Assembly: GCF_902459505.1 (NCBI RefSeq)
Contig: NC_047095.1
Location: forward strand, 115,321,380-115,385,379
Source: Geotrypetes seraphini
Lineage: Eukaryota > Chordata > Amphibia > Gymnophiona > Dermophiidae
Direction of reading: 5' to 3'
Length of the DNA: 64,000 nt
How positions within the stretch are numbered: the first letter of the stretch is position 1; each line of letters starts with the position of its first letter. The position numbers and the translations under genes are program-made. Of this stretch, positions 1 through 10,727 are shown piece by piece. Under the pieces are notes generated by a model. That model had not been told where the DNA came from and did not search any database. It saw only the letters and a list, made by a program, of their open reading frames with translations.

Positions 1-806
1 AGAAACTGGGACTCTTTTCCCTGGAGAAGAGGAGACTTAGAGGGGATATGATAGAGACTTATAAGATCATGAAGGGCATAGAGAGAGTAGAGAGGGACAG
101 AAAGAGAGAGAGAAAGGGAGACAGAGAGAAATAGAGAGAGAGAGCGAGAGAAAGAAAGAGACAGAAAGGGAGACAGAAATAGAGAGAGATAGAGAAAGAT
201 TGGAGAAACTGGGACTCTTTTCCCTGGAGAAGAGGAGGCTTAGAGGGAATATGATAGAGACTTACAAGATCATGAAGGGCATAGAGAGAATAGAGAGGGA
301 CAGAAAGAGAGAGAGAAAGGGAGACAGAGAGAAATAGAGAGAGAGAGAGAGATAGAAAGAAAGAGAGAGAAAAGGGGAGACAGAAATAGAGAGAGAGAGA
401 GATAGAGAAAGATTGGAGAAACTGGGACTCTTTTCCCTGGAGAAGAGGAGACTTAGAGGGGATATGATAGAGACTTACAAGATCATGAAGGGCATAGAGA
501 GAATAGAGAGGGACAGAAAGAGAGAGAGAAAGGGAGACAGAGAGAAATAGAGAGAGATAGAAAGAAAGAGAGAGAAAAGGGGAGACAGAAATAGAGAGAG
601 AGAGAGAGAGAAAGATTGGAGAAACTGGGACTCTTTTCCCTGGAGAAGAGGAGACTTAGAGGGGATATGATAGAGACTTACAAGATCATGAAGGGCATAG
701 AGAGAGTGGAGAGGGACAGAAAGAGAGAGAGAAAGGGAGACAGAGAGAAATAGAGAGAGATAGAAAGAAAGAGAGAGAGAAAGAGAGAAAGATAGAGAAA
801 GATTGG
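1..806 (+). repeat. Tandem array of CR1-derived units with GA-rich spacers
   Basis: A segment of the CR1 LINE C-terminal coding region (encoding LEKLGLFSLEKRRLRGD and onward) recurs with the same start at 1, 204, 417 and 620, and again at 807, where it runs on into a full LINE 3' end. Spacings are 203, 213, 203 and 187 bp. Each of the first four units breaks at the same point into a GA-rich purine tract, so unit and purine spacer were amplified together. It looks like a young satellite born from a LINE tail plus a microsatellite. The array runs off the left edge. Confidence 0.85.
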
Positions 807-1225
807 AGAAACTGGGACTCTTTTCCCTGGAGAAGAGGAGACTTAGAGGGGATATGATAGAGACTTACAAGATCATGAAGGGCATAGAGAGAGTAGAGAG
901 GGACAGATTCTTCAAACTTTCGAATAATAAAAGAACAAGAGGGCATTCGGAAAAGTTGAAAGGGGACAGATTCAAAACGAATGCTAGGAAGTTCTTCTTT
1001 ACCCAACGTGTGGTGGACACCTGGAATGTGCTTCCAGAGGACGTAATAGGGCAGAGCACGGTACTGGGGTTCAAGAAAGGATTGGACAATTTCCTGCTGA
1101 AAAAGGGGATAGAGGGGTATAGATAGAGGATTACTGCACAGGTCCTGGACCTGTTGGGCCGCCGCGTGCGCGGACTGCTGGGCACGATGGACCTCAGGTC
1201 TGACCCAGCGGAGGCTTTGCTTATG
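807..1225 (+). mobile_element. CR1-type LINE, 3' end
   Basis: The sequence encodes the C-terminal end of a CR1 reverse transcriptase polyprotein, with the family blocks RRLRGDMIETYKIMKG, FFTQRVVDTW and GIEGYR before the stop at about 1126. It is followed by the usual short 3' UTR (a line on the drug-like phrase 'GGACCTCAGGTCTGACCC') and a remnant of the TTCTTATG tail. It is 5'-truncated, as most LINE copies are. The foldback element at 1226 abuts the tail. Confidence 0.85.
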
Positions 1226-1379
1226 TTTTACTAAGGCGTGCTAACCGATTCAGCGCACACTAAATGCTAACGCGTCCATTATATTCTATGGATGCGTTAG
1301 CGTGTAGTGCGTGCTAAATCGATTAGTGCACACTGAATCAGTTTGCGTGCGCTAAATCGATTAGCGCACCTTAGTAAAA
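1226..1379. mobile_element. Foldback MITE
   Basis: The ends TTTTACTAAGGCG and CGC.CCTTAGTAAAA are inverted repeats, and the interior (TGCTAACGCGTCC and its complement) continues the hairpin. It has no coding capacity. It belongs to the same style of MITE as the elements at 1521, 40617 and 58892. Confidence 0.75.
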
Positions 1380-1520
1380 GGACCTATAAATGAAGCAAAT
1401 GTTTTCCGTGGCACATTATAACTGAAATGATAAAATTACAAAACCAAAAATTAAATTTGAAAGTTATTTGTTTAAAGTCCTTTTTTATGTATGGATAATT
1501 GTAACAATAGTGAAACCAAC
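1380..1520. other. Unassigned AT-rich spacer
   Basis: AT-rich sequence between two foldback elements. I see no gene or named repeat in it. Confidence 0.5.
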
Positions 1521-1692
1521 CCCCCCCCCCTTTTACTAAACCGCGATAGCGGTTATTAGCGCAGGGAGCCGCACTGAATTCTCCGCGCTGCTCCCGATGC
1601 TCATAGAGTTCCTATGAGCGTCGGGAGCAGAATGGAGCATTCGGTGCAGCTCCCTACGCTAATAACCGCTATCACAGTTTACTAAAAGGGGG
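1521..1692. mobile_element. Foldback MITE with C/G-run ends
   Basis: A C-run followed by TTTTACTAAACCGCGATAGC on the left is matched by its complement and a G-run on the right. The centre (CTCATAGAGTTCCTATGAG) closes the hairpin. Non-coding. Confidence 0.75.
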
Positions 1693-1734
1693 GGAGGGGT
1701 ACTTAGTTAGAATAGAATTGCTAATCAATTTTTG

Positions 1735-1870
1735 TCGATCATTTTCTTTTTTATTTGTAAAAATTTGGAATGACCTTCCATTTATAGTTAGAGTTCTCTC
1801 TCACTTACCCATTTATCATAAAGCATTGAAGACATATCTATTTCATAAATTTACTAATGGCTCTTCTTGT
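1735..1870 (+). mobile_element. L2-like LINE 3' fragment
   Basis: A short stretch translates to WNDLPF ... HKALKTYLF, the pattern of the C-terminal end of L2-type LINE reverse transcriptases. It is very short and 5'-truncated, and the mariner element at 1879 follows it directly. Confidence 0.4.
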
Positions 1871-1878
1871 TTATAATA

Positions 1879-2699
1879 CAGTGGAACCTTGGTTTACGAG
1901 CATAATTCGTTCCAGAAGCAAGCTCATATTGCTCATATATCAAAGCAAGTTTCCCCATAGGAAGTAAGGGAAACTGCTTTGATTGGTTCCACCTCCTCCC
2001 CCCCACGGGGCTACCAGCGCTGCTCCATTCTCCCCCCCTGAGGAATCCGACGCTGTTCCAAACCCCTCCCCGCGATCCAGCTTCCCCCCCCTGCGAAGCG
2101 GCATCCCCCCCCCGCTCGCGTTGCCCCCCCTCCACTGCGATCCTACTTTCCCCCCTCCTGAGCAGTCAATGACACCCTTTACCCGACTTGGCCCAATGCC
2201 GATGCCCGAAGATCCTCCCTCTTCTGGCATGGCTGGGCGGTGCGTCGGAGATCCTCCTTCTTCTGGTCTGGGCTAGGCTGGACTGGCTTTGAGCATTTGC
2301 GCATGCTCAAAGCCTTCTGGTCTCGCTCTCAATCTCGGAGAGAGCGAGACCAGAAGGCTTTGAGCATGCCCAGACCAGACCAGAAGAAGGAGGATCTCCG
2401 ACGCACCGCCCAACCCAGGCCGCGCCAGAAGTGGGAGGATCTTCGGGCACCAGCACTGGTGCCAAGTCGGGTAAAGGGTGTCATTGACTGCTCGGGGGGG
2501 GGGGGGAGTAGGATTGCGGTGGAGGGGGGCAACGCGAGCGGGGGGGATGCCGGATCGCTGGGGGGGATGCCGGATCGCGGGGGGGGGGGCACTCATACTG
2601 CGAGGCAAGCTCGGTTTACGAGGCACCAAGTTTGCGAATGTTTTGCTCATCTTGCAAAACACTCGCAAACTGGTGCACTCGTAAACCGAGGTACCACTG
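1879..2699. mobile_element. Mariner-type palindromic non-autonomous element
   Basis: The termini are CAGTGGAACCTTGGTTTACG and the complement CGTAAACCGAGGTACCACTG, each next to a TA dinucleotide (1877-1878 and 2700-2701), the target duplication of Tc1/mariner elements. Much of the 821-bp interior is a second, nearly complete inverted repeat centred near 2340 (arms about 2150-2335 and 2345-2495). Open frames up to 171 codons exist inside, but they are products of the GC-rich hairpin and show no transposase motif. Confidence 0.85.
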
Positions 2700-2797
2700 T
2701 ATTACACACCCAGGGTGGGTGGGTGGGGGGAGGGAAATGTATTTTGAGGATTTAAATTACTTAATTATAATATTGTAATCACATCATATGTCTTATC

Positions 2798-3640
2798 TAT
2801 AATAATAAAACCCTGAGCGCGCATGCGCACTCCTACCTGCGTGATCCGTGATCCGTATGTCCGTGGCAGGCAGGTGTGCGCATGCGCGCTACTGGCAGAG
2901 CAATTGTAAAGCGTGGACCTCCCTGCTCTCCAGCTCCTCCAGGCATCGAGCGGCATTCCTCCATCCAGTCCACCAAAGTGTCTCTTCTGTCTGCCCTCCT
3001 CTTCTAAAAAGCCTACTGAGGATAGCAGCTGGCAGTTGCGGACCTCACAGGCCGCTCTGCACCTCAGTAGCACATTCCCTCTGACGCACCAGATCGCGTC
3101 AGAGGGAACATGCTACCGAGGTGCATAGCGCCTGCGAGATGCACTACAGCCGGCCGTGATCCTCAGTACACATTTTTTAACACCCACCCCCCCAAATCCA
3201 ACTATTTGCCATCCAGTGCCATATCGCAGGGGCTCTCAGAATCAGTGCGGAGGGAGAGATCTGGAGGAAGGGACTATCGGGCTAATTAGCAAGTTTCAAG
3301 TTTCAAGTTTATTAATAAATTTGATAAATCACCTATTAGAATCACTAAGCGATGTACAAACTCAAAAATAGAGTATAATAAAAAAAAAAAAAAACATTTA
3401 ACAAAGCCACGGTACGCTTCCTACCTCCTTAGCCATTAGGGAAGGCAGAGCTGGGGGGCCTGAGCTGCAGGGAAAGCGGTGGAATAAGGGTCTGGGTAAA
3501 ACAAGCTAAAAGGCGGGCTTGTCAATGCACGGACGTCAGATTTTTAAGGACGTGCAGTTTTAGATCCGTGAGGTCCGTAAAGTCCGCGTTTTACCCCTTC
3601 CCGTCTTTAAGCCCATTACATTAACGGGTGCTAGAATAGA
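2798..3640 (+). mobile_element. Repeat with TCTATAATAATAAAAC terminus, class uncertain
   Basis: It starts TCTATAATAATAAAACC and then has GCGCGCATGCGCAC. The same terminus occurs inverted at 5437 and 26706. Near 3612 there is a small hairpin (CCCATTACATTAACGGG) followed by TGCTAG, which could be a Helitron-like 3' end. A block at 3518-3603 is shared with 21110-21203. An AT-rich, LINE-tail-like piece lies at 3290-3395. No protein is visible. Confidence 0.5.
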
Positions 3641-4030
3641 TGTGTGTGTCTGTCTTTCTTTCTCTCTCTCCTTGGCCGCTTTCTGTCTGTCTTTCTTTCT
3701 TTCTGTCTCTCTCTTTCCTCGGCTATCCACCATCACCCCTTGCCTGCTCCCCCTGTCCAGCAGCAGCCCTTCTCCTTTGTTTTACCTCCCCCCTGTCCAG
3801 CAGCATCTCTTTCCTACTCCCCCTGTCCAGCAGCAGCCCTTCTGGCCCACCGGCAAGAACTTCATGTCCATCTCTCCCTCTCTTACTTCTTCTGTCCATA
3901 TCTCTCCCTCCCCCCCCCATCTTGCCTCCTCCACATCCATTTCTCCCTTCCCCCGCTTCCCTCATGTCCATCTCTCCCTCTCTTACTTCCTCTGTCCATG
4001 TCTCTCCCTTCCCCCAGTCCCATATGCTCC
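3641..4030. repeat. CT-rich low-complexity tract with CCTGTCCAGCAG repeats
   Basis: Strongly pyrimidine-rich on the top strand, with a loosely repeated unit containing CCCCCTGTCCAGCAGCAGCC. The same unit appears at 24890-25100 and, as a regular minisatellite, at 25721-26085. The long open frames here (up to 192 codons) reflect base composition only. Confidence 0.7.
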
Positions 4031-4568
4031 TCCCTTCTACACCTAGCTATCTGCCAGTGTGCTTGCTGGTCGACACTCTGTAACGCACCCCTGCCGGCTT
4101 CTACTCCTCCCCCCTCCTCCCTCCCACTTGCTCATCTGCCCGCCATGTTTAACATCACAGAAAAGCACTGCGCCGCGCTGTTCATGGCCTCGGCATCTTC
4201 TGTCCACTGCGGCCAGCCCTAGCAGAAACAGGACGTTGTCAGAGAGGGCGGGCCACAGTGGAGAGAAGACAGCGAGGCCAGCAGCAGCATGGCGCAGCAC
4301 TTTTCTAAGAAGTTAAATGCAGCGGGCGAGAGGGAGGAGGGGGAACAGTAGATGCTGGCAGGAGCAGCAAGCTCCCAGCCTCGGAAGAAGTGGGGTCCCC
4401 CCCCCCCACAATGGATCATGTACAGGAGGGGCAATTTTTGGGGAGGCCATGGCCCCTGTGACCCCCCACCCCAGTGGCGGTAGCGGTTTGACTGGTGGTG
4501 AGTGAGGGCGGGAGGGGGGAGTCGCCGGCATGTTCCATGCCTCCGTGTTCGAAAATGGAATTCGGCAC

Positions 4569-5356
4569 CAGGGCCGGATTTAGTTGAAAAGAGGCCCTAG
4601 GCTATTCCACTTATGAGGCCCTTTCACCTCCCATTTTTAAGTTTGTAAATTACATGAGAGATAATAAAATACATCATTACTGTGATATATATCAATATGT
4701 TAAATGAAACATGTTGTTATTAGTACTAACCTTTATAAAAAATGTGACACGGATAAAAAATAAAAAAAAGTCGAGAACACTTATTTGGACATTTATTCTC
4801 AGCACCATATATAGTACAGTACTTGTAACAATAACTAATCAAACATAACACACAACATTGCCCCTTCCTATGTCCATAGTGCCCTCAGTGCGTCCTTCCT
4901 CACCTCACCCCTCCTCTGATGCCCGCCTGCCTCCCATCCCCCTTCCATTGAACACCCCCCATGCCATCCTGCCTGCCTGCCTTCCATTAACCCCCCCCAA
5001 CCCACCCACCCCCGATGCCAGTCTGGGCCGCCCTGTCCTGACGGATCCACGTTTTGCCTCTCTCCCCGCGGGGCTGGGCTTTGCCCAGCTGTTTCCAGAC
5101 TGACGTCTTTCCCTCCCCGATCCTCCTCCCAGGGCGAGAAAAAGAAAGGGAGAAGCCGAGTCGGCGCCACATTGCGGCCGGAGCCGGTTCCGATCCCGAA
5201 GCGTAGAATTTCTCCTTATTTTCGGTTCAGTGTTTTAGTGTTCACTGTTTTTAGAATAATGTAATTTTAATTTTGCTAACAATTTGAATGTAGGCCCCTC
5301 TTGATCTTGAGGCCCTAGGCCGAAGCCTAGTTAGCCTATAGGAAAATCCGGCCCTG
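4569..5356. mobile_element. Non-autonomous hAT element
   Basis: The terminal inverted repeats are CAGGGCCGGATTT and AAATCCGGCCCTG. The 8-bp flanks TTCGGCAC (4561-4568) and TTGGGCAC (5357-5364) are a near-perfect target duplication, as expected for hAT. The subterminal AGGCCCTAGGC is also inverted. No transposase is visible. Confidence 0.85.
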
Positions 5357-5399
5357 TTGGGCACGGAGGGACACATCATGCTGTCAGGGAACACGGCAT

Positions 5400-5442
5400 C
5401 CTAAGTGCGTATGCGCGCTTAGGATTTTATTATAGAGGATAG
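5400..5442 (-). mobile_element. Inverted terminus of the TCTATAATAATAAAAC family
   Basis: Read on the minus strand, this stretch gives CTCTATAATAAAATCC and then GCGCGCATACGCAC, matching the start at 2798. It may be the other end of one 2.6-kb element or the start of a second, inverted copy. Confidence 0.55.
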
Positions 5443-6135
5443 TTACATCACCTTGTGGAGGACAGTTACATCGTCTTGGAGAGAGGGCAAAGTCACCGAG
5501 TTGAAAGGAATTTGTTGAACAAGTGTTTTCAGTCTTTTCCTGAAGGTGAGGTAGTTCAGTCCTGTTCTTATGGGTGTTGGACGAGTTTCTGGGAGGATGG
5601 GATGGATAAGCTCAAGAGCTAGTCTGGTTGGGTGCCTTTAATACGGGGCTGGAAGGCCCGCGTTGGCTGCCTGCTAAAATCACTTCTGGGTTACAGAGCC
5701 CAAGTGAAATCAGATGGAAAGCAAAAGCCAGCATGAGCAGTAGGCCAGAGAAGCTGCTCATACTGGCAAAGATTTTAAAGAGGGATGGGGGAAGGGAGGG
5801 CACAAGCATGGAGTGGAGCAGTGGGGAAGGAGCAGGGAGTGGGGAGGAGGGAGAGAGGGGCTTGTGATTGTTCTGAGAGGATGTGTTAGTATTCAGGGTT
5901 CCAAATGATTCTTATAGTCCCTTCAAAGGAAAATCAGAATGATGCCTATTTATTGACTTAATGTGATATGATAGAAACAATTTTCCAAAGATGGGGAAAT
6001 ACGATTAAATTGCTATTAAACAAGTGTCTGGAAAATCTACAGAAAAAAATGGAAACATAAAAGTTTGAGCCAGAAAGTTGAACACGTTACAGGTAGATTA
6101 AAACAGTGCAATGAAATAATTTGCTAAGCGGAAAT
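5443..6135. other. No recognisable gene
   Basis: Sequence between the repeat cluster and the first tRNA gene. There is a purine-rich tract at about 5775-5865. I see no exon, RNA gene or clear repeat. Confidence 0.5.
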
Positions 6136-6206
6136 GCATTGGTGGTTCAGTGGTAGAATTCTCGCCTGCCACGCGGGAGGCCCGGGTTCGATTCCCGGCC
6201 AATGCA
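6136..6206 (+). tRNA. tRNA-Gly (GCC)
   Basis: A 71-nt gene with a full cloverleaf: acceptor GCATTGG/CCAATGC, anticodon GCC at 6168-6170, and T arm CCGGGTTCGATTCCCGG with an intact B box. A T-run from about 6213 is the pol III terminator. It is the first gene of forward unit A of the tRNA array. Confidence 0.95.
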
Positions 6207-6627
6207 ACAGCTGCTTTTTTTTTTTTTTAACTCTCCACTCATTGCCCAAACATATACTAAAAACATCTACTGAAAAACAAATAGAACAAGATTTTGGAAA
6301 CAAACTTTACATTTAGATCTTTAGCTACGGATATTTCAGTTTTGATTAACAATTTTTTTTCTCCCTCTTTCTTCCGTTTGCTTTTATAAATTTAGTCTGC
6401 AATGTTTTATAGAGGAATAACAAACATGCGCTTCACCATTTGAGTGCTGCATTTGCTCAGTAGCACTATAAAATTAAGTAGCCTTCAGCCAGAGAAGTTC
6501 CAATCAATACAAAGAGACAAACGGTTTAGAGCTCCAATAGCTGCATTTTTGTATGAAGAAAAAGACCTACTAGTTATGCAAGAACATACATCACCTTTAC
6601 CACCATTACTAAAAGTTATTATCACTT

Positions 6628-6710
6628 GTCAGGATGGCCGAGCGGTCTAAGGCGCTGCGTTCAGGGCGCAGTCTCCTCTGGAGGCGTGGGTTCGAATCCC
6701 ACTTCTGACA
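6628..6710 (+). tRNA. tRNA-Leu (CAG)
   Basis: An 83-nt class II tRNA with a long variable arm. Acceptor GTCAGGA pairs with TTCTGAC (one G-T). The anticodon CAG is at 6662-6664 in the loop TTCAGGG. The B box GGTTCGAATCC is intact. A T-run begins about 6716. This is the only intact tRNA-Leu(CAG) here; the corresponding copies at 15925 and 19034 have decayed. Confidence 0.95.
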
Positions 6711-7069
6711 AATTGATTTTTTCAGGTCCACCGCATCATCATCTTAAATCCTTTGCTAAATTCCATATTCAGACGTCCTTTTACAATGCCCTTGAAATTA
6801 TGTCCAGATTGCATTATGTTCTTCTTTTTATTTATTTATTTATTTATATTTATGTTCTTCTTTAAATCGAACTGCAATCTGCTTTTTCCTGGTACTAGGC
6901 AGAGACATTATTATCTGATGCCCTTTTGGAAAATTGAGGTTAATCGTCTCGGAGCTTAATCGACAGCAATCACAAATCACTTGACAACTTAAAAATGTGC
7001 ATCTGTTCAAAGCTGAATGATATACAAATGCATGGCAACCTGAAGGTGCACCTATCAGGCAGTTTTTTT

Positions 7070-7106
7070 TTTGTTCCCCACTATGTGGGGTTTCAACCCA
7101 CAATAG
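7070..7106 (-). pseudogene. Possible tRNA-Lys 3'-half remnant
   Basis: The minus strand reads TGTGGGTTGAAACCCCACA followed by a GGGG run, which resembles the T arm and acceptor end of the tRNA-Lys genes of this array. The anticodon arm is not recognisable. Tentative. Confidence 0.3.
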
Positions 7107-7406
7107 AATTGCTACTACATCTTTTTTTAACAGGTACCAAGAAACATGAAATCCTTCCACTGTTATTGGGAAAAAGCTTTAATCTTCCAATTTCCTAGAT
7201 TGGGAAAAAGCTTTATCGCTTGAACAGGGACTTGGATCCAGATTCTTATCATCTGAGCCATCCAAGATTTACAATCAGAATACTTATAGAAGGAAAAGAA
7301 TATTTCAGTCCATAATGTATCCTTGGTGTGACTGACTATCATTGCAATACAATGCAGCACCACGCTCCTGAATTTGGGACTGTTTCTGACACAACCCAAC
7401 ACAGCT

Positions 7407-7515
7407 GTCAGGATGGCCGAGTGGTCTAAGGCGCTAGACTCAAGAGCTATCTCTTCCCTACATAGGGTGTTCTAGTCTCCAGATGGAGGCGTGGGTTCAA
7501 ATCCCACTTCTGACA
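7407..7515 (+). tRNA. tRNA-Leu (CAA) with intron
   Basis: A class II tRNA with acceptor GTCAGGA/TTCTGAC and anticodon CAA at 7441-7443. An intron of about 25 nt (7445-7469) sits one base 3' of the anticodon, the canonical place, and is removed by the tRNA splicing endonuclease. The anticodon stem CTAGA/TCTAG forms across it. The B box is GGTTCAAATCC. A long T-run follows at 7522. It is the only intact copy; 5'-half remnants lie at 9583, 17108 and 20427. Confidence 0.92.
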
Positions 7516-8600
7516 GATTCCTTTTTTTTTTTTTTTTTTTTCCTAATTATTACTTTTGTAATTACCTGAACTGCACTATTCAAATACTGCTTAGCTTCAA
7601 ACTTTAGAAGACCTACAGATCTTTAAAACATATCAAAGACAGTTTAAGTAGATGTGGAATAAAAAATAGTGAAAGCCAACTGTTTTCCCCTAACTATCCA
7701 CTCTCTTTTGGAAACACTTCATGTGAATTCATTTGAAAGAGCAGGGATTTCAGCTCAAAGAGAAACTCACGTTTATTTCTCACTTCTTTGTTCATATACT
7801 CCTTGAAAATATTTAGAGCTATGTATGATTACTGTTAAAATCGCGCAAGAAAAAGCAGCTGCAAATGAATGAGTACAGCAGCTCTGCAGGAAAGAAAAAG
7901 CTCAGATGTGGTTTTAAAACCAAGAGAGTTTCGCAGCAGGAGACAATCCCATTGCTCCTGCACTCCAGAACACAAACGAACAGCATACAAAGGGCAATGG
8001 GGATCCATCATAGAGGGAGGGGAGAATAGGCTGGTTAGGGTCCGTCATTTCCTGGGAAAGTGGGCGGGCGCTCAAGCTGTTTGCAGCCTCCTGATTGGTC
8101 TCCTAATCCCATCCATCTAGAGCGCCTGCAAAAATCCAGTGAGGCACAATGAAGTCCTTTAAGCAGTATTAAAACTCAGGTGCACGTTATGGTTTTTCTA
8201 ACATTGTTATCAGTAAATTAGGTCCATTATTTCGTGTTCAATATATTAAGTGGTGCTTATATTCAGGACATTTCTTTCTGGGCTCATGAGTCCAAAGACG
8301 TTTTCCAAGTGCTTTCTGATAATGTCAGTAAGTTTAAAGAGAAGATCTAACTTGTTGCTTCTACCCCAGGTCCTTTGGCATGTTAGGCAAATGTGAGTAC
8401 CACTACATTACAGAAACTCATCTAGAGGGCAATGCTGACAGTTTATTGGGCACTGGAATCCAAGAAATGTTGGTCCAAAGCTAATTTCAGCAAAGTGGTC
8501 TGAAATATTATTGATGCATTAAGATTAGCCAGACTGGGATGCCCAGTATACTGATTTCAAGAGTGAGCAACCCAGGTCCCAAGACCGAAAAAAATGTACG
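7516..8600. other. Spacer of tRNA unit A, no gene seen
   Basis: The stretch is partly homologous to spacers of the other units (8150-8560 matches the inverse of 15190-15600 and 18185-18680). An 83-codon frame at 7869-8120 has no recognisable family and is probably chance. Confidence 0.55.
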
Positions 8601-8672
8601 TTCCCTGACCGGGAATCGAACCCGGGCCGCGGCGGTGAGAGCGCCGAATCCTAACCACTAGACCACCAGGGA
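8601..8672 (-). tRNA. tRNA-Glu (CTC)
   Basis: A 72-nt gene with acceptor TCCCTGG/TCAGGGA, anticodon CTC at 8637-8639 and intact boxes (GGTTCGATTCC). The downstream terminator is the A-run on the top strand at about 8588-8594. It is identical in body to the copies at 15080 and 18105. Confidence 0.95.
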
Positions 8673-8760
8673 ATCTATACAGACCTTTCATCAATCCTTT
8701 TCCACTGCTGCTTCTACCCCTGTCTGCAGTTCTTTGTTTTTCTTTCATTGTAAGTTGTAA

Positions 8761-9330
8761 ATGCATATTTCAGCTTATCACAATACCCCTCTCCTCCAGC
8801 CGCTTCATTGGCTCCCTGTCCATTTCCCAATACAGTTTAAACTCCTCTTGCTGACTTACAAGTGTGTTCACTCTGAAGGCCCCTCTCCCCCAATATCTCT
8901 CCTCACTTATCTCCCCCTGGTGATCTTTGTTCATCGGGCAAGCCCCCTCTTATCTGTGCCCTTCTCTTCCACTGTCAACTCCAGCCTGAATCAATACTCA
9001 TGCTCCATCCCTGGCAGTCTTCAAATCCAAGTTAAAGGCCCACTTTTTTTGAAACTGCTTTCAACTCTTATGTCCCACTCACTGCTATCAGATACCTATA
9101 CCCACTATAATATCCCCAACCCTGAAAAGTCCTGTCTAAATTAGATTGTAAGCTCTTCAGAGCAGGGACTGTCTATTGTATGTTAAAATGTACATTTTAG
9201 AATTGGTTAGGAAGTTGCTTGATTGGTTTTTAATTGTTTATCAATATCTTACATCAAGGGTATAGCTACTGTTGAGCAAGCCTTTCCCTGCAAAAAGCCC
9301 AGAGTTGTCCATTTGTAGGAGCTGCTTCCG
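8761..9330 (+). mobile_element. L2-type LINE 3' end carried by the tRNA unit (copy 1)
   Basis: It encodes the C-terminal pattern LHWLPVHFPIQFKLLLLTYK and ends with the widespread tail ATTGTAAGCTCTTCAGAGCAG. The same piece, inverted, is at 10728-11288 and 17420-17990, always between a tRNA-Glu and the next part of the array. The LINE therefore predates amplification of the tRNA units. Confidence 0.75.
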
Positions 9331-9582
9331 ACCCAATATGTCTACTGAATTTTAATCTTTCAGTCCAAGAGGCTATCAAGCTGCTAAATGATGTTATTAA
9401 ATAGCAAGATTCTATTTCCAATTTGACCTAAATTGCAACTACCAAGTAATATTAAAAAGAAAGACACAAAATATTGCATGCCTAGATAGTAACATAGTAC
9501 ATGAGGGCAGATAAAGACGTGACCGGTCAAGAGTAAACCAAAGTACTGTCGAAGGCAAGTTTAGAGCCCTAACTTCAGTAGT

Positions 9583-9640
9583 CATGATAACCCAGTGGTC
9601 CCTCTAAGGCACCAGACTTAAGAGCTTCCTCTCTTTCTAA
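9583..9640 (+). pseudogene. tRNA-Leu (CAA-type) 5'-half pseudogene
   Basis: The stretch from GTCATGATAACCCAGTGG to CACCAGACTTAAGAGCTT follows the 5' half and anticodon arm of the intron-bearing tRNA-Leu at 7407, with several substitutions and an insertion. The T arm is gone. Confidence 0.6.
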
Positions 9641-10200
9641 TTCTTACATTAAAAAAAGTATAAACCCCAACTGTGCTATTCAAACTCAGCTAAGCCTCTC
9701 CTTTTAGAAGACCGTCCTGGAGGTATGAAAAGCAATTTGAATAAGTACTGACAGCCAACTTTTCCTGCCTCCTTGCCCACTAACCATTTGACTCTTTTGT
9801 GGATACACTTCAGACACCATTTAGATTAATTTACTTTAATCATTTTTATTAACTTTTCAAGTATAATTTACAGTCAAATAAAACAAAGCAAGAAGCATTC
9901 AATGAAATAAGTCCCAGAATCAACACAAATAGATCAAAACAATTGTAGAAGAAACAATCCCACCCGACCCAAAAAAGTATTTTCCATGTGATAAACCAAA
10001 TGGTCCCGAATTTTGCTACACAAATGAGTTATCCTACTAGTTTATGCTGGTTTATTGAATGATGTTACATTTTCCAAGTACAAAGTGTATTAAGTCTCAT
10101 TCCAAGCTATGGGTTATTAAAAATAGACAAAATCATCCCATGTGGGAACAACATTTCTTTCAGGTATAGAAAATCTGGAGCTTTTAGCTCAGAAACAAAT

Positions 10201-10271
10201 GCATTGGTGGTTCAGTGGTAGAATTCTCGCCTGCCACGCGGGAGGCCCGGGTTCGATTCCCGGCCAATGCA
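10201..10271 (+). tRNA. tRNA-Gly (GCC)
   Basis: 71 nt, identical in body to the gene at 6136. The anticodon GCC is at 10233-10235 and the T-run terminator at 10280. It is 517 bp from the tRNA-Lys at 10646 measured start to start, the same spacing as in the inverted unit at 16211-16729. Confidence 0.95.
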
Positions 10272-10645
10272 AAAATTGCTTTTTAGTTCACTCTTTAAAA
10301 TTCCAACAAATAATCACAAAATCATAAACAGAGAGCAGAAAGAAGCATGATTTTTAAACAAACATGGTTGGGACAATGCTGTTTCTGACTTGGGCAGCCT
10401 GAATGGGCTGCATAGCTCTTTATTTAGTTTATTAAATAAATGTTGTAATGGGCTCAATTATAGTTACAGATATTTTAGGTTTTGATGAAGCATTCAGTAT
10501 CCAGCTACGCTTTTTTAGATATTGATTTTGGGACTTATTTCATTGAATGATTCTTGCTTTATTTGTTGGTTTTTTTTTACTGTAAGTTATATTTGAAAAG
10601 TTAATAAAAATAATTTAAATTACTAAGAGAAAAGAATCCTAAACT

Positions 10646-10718
10646 CGCCCAACGTGGGGCTCGAGCCCACGACCCTGAGATTAAGAGTCTCATGCTCTAT
10701 CGACTGAGCTAGCCGGGC
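10646..10718 (-). tRNA. tRNA-Lys (CTT) with altered T loop
   Basis: A 73-nt gene with acceptor GCCCGGC/GTTGGGC and anticodon CTT at 10683-10685. Compared with the copies at 16211 and 19317 it has a D-loop G-to-A change. The B box reads GGCTCGAGCC instead of GGTTCGAGCC, so the near-invariant T54 is C. The terminator is present. It may be less active. It sits at the axis where the array turns to the opposite orientation. Confidence 0.85.
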
Positions 10719-10727
10719 AATTTTCCA

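Noticed and set aside
2240-2755. 171-codon open frame on the plus strand
   Set aside because: It lies wholly in the palindromic mariner element, and frames of similar size exist on the other strand. Composition and symmetry explain it.
3640-4222. Three overlapping open frames of 134-192 codons
   Set aside because: CT-rich low-complexity text gives stop-poor Leu/Ser/Pro frames in all phases, with no domain and no conserved start.
7200-7275. Possible extra tRNA remnant on the minus strand (GGATGGCTCAGATGATAAG)
   Set aside because: An A-box-like start and a weak B-box-like stretch are there, but no anticodon arm or acceptor pairing can be drawn.
7869-8120. 83-codon frame in the tRNA array with a CCAAT-like motif nearby
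   Set aside because: No homologous frame survives in the duplicate spacers and no known family is visible.
6134-10327. Near-identical small proteins starting MHWWFSGRILACHAGGPG
   Set aside because: They are translations of the tRNA-Gly gene; similar ones come from tRNA-Glu and tRNA-Leu.
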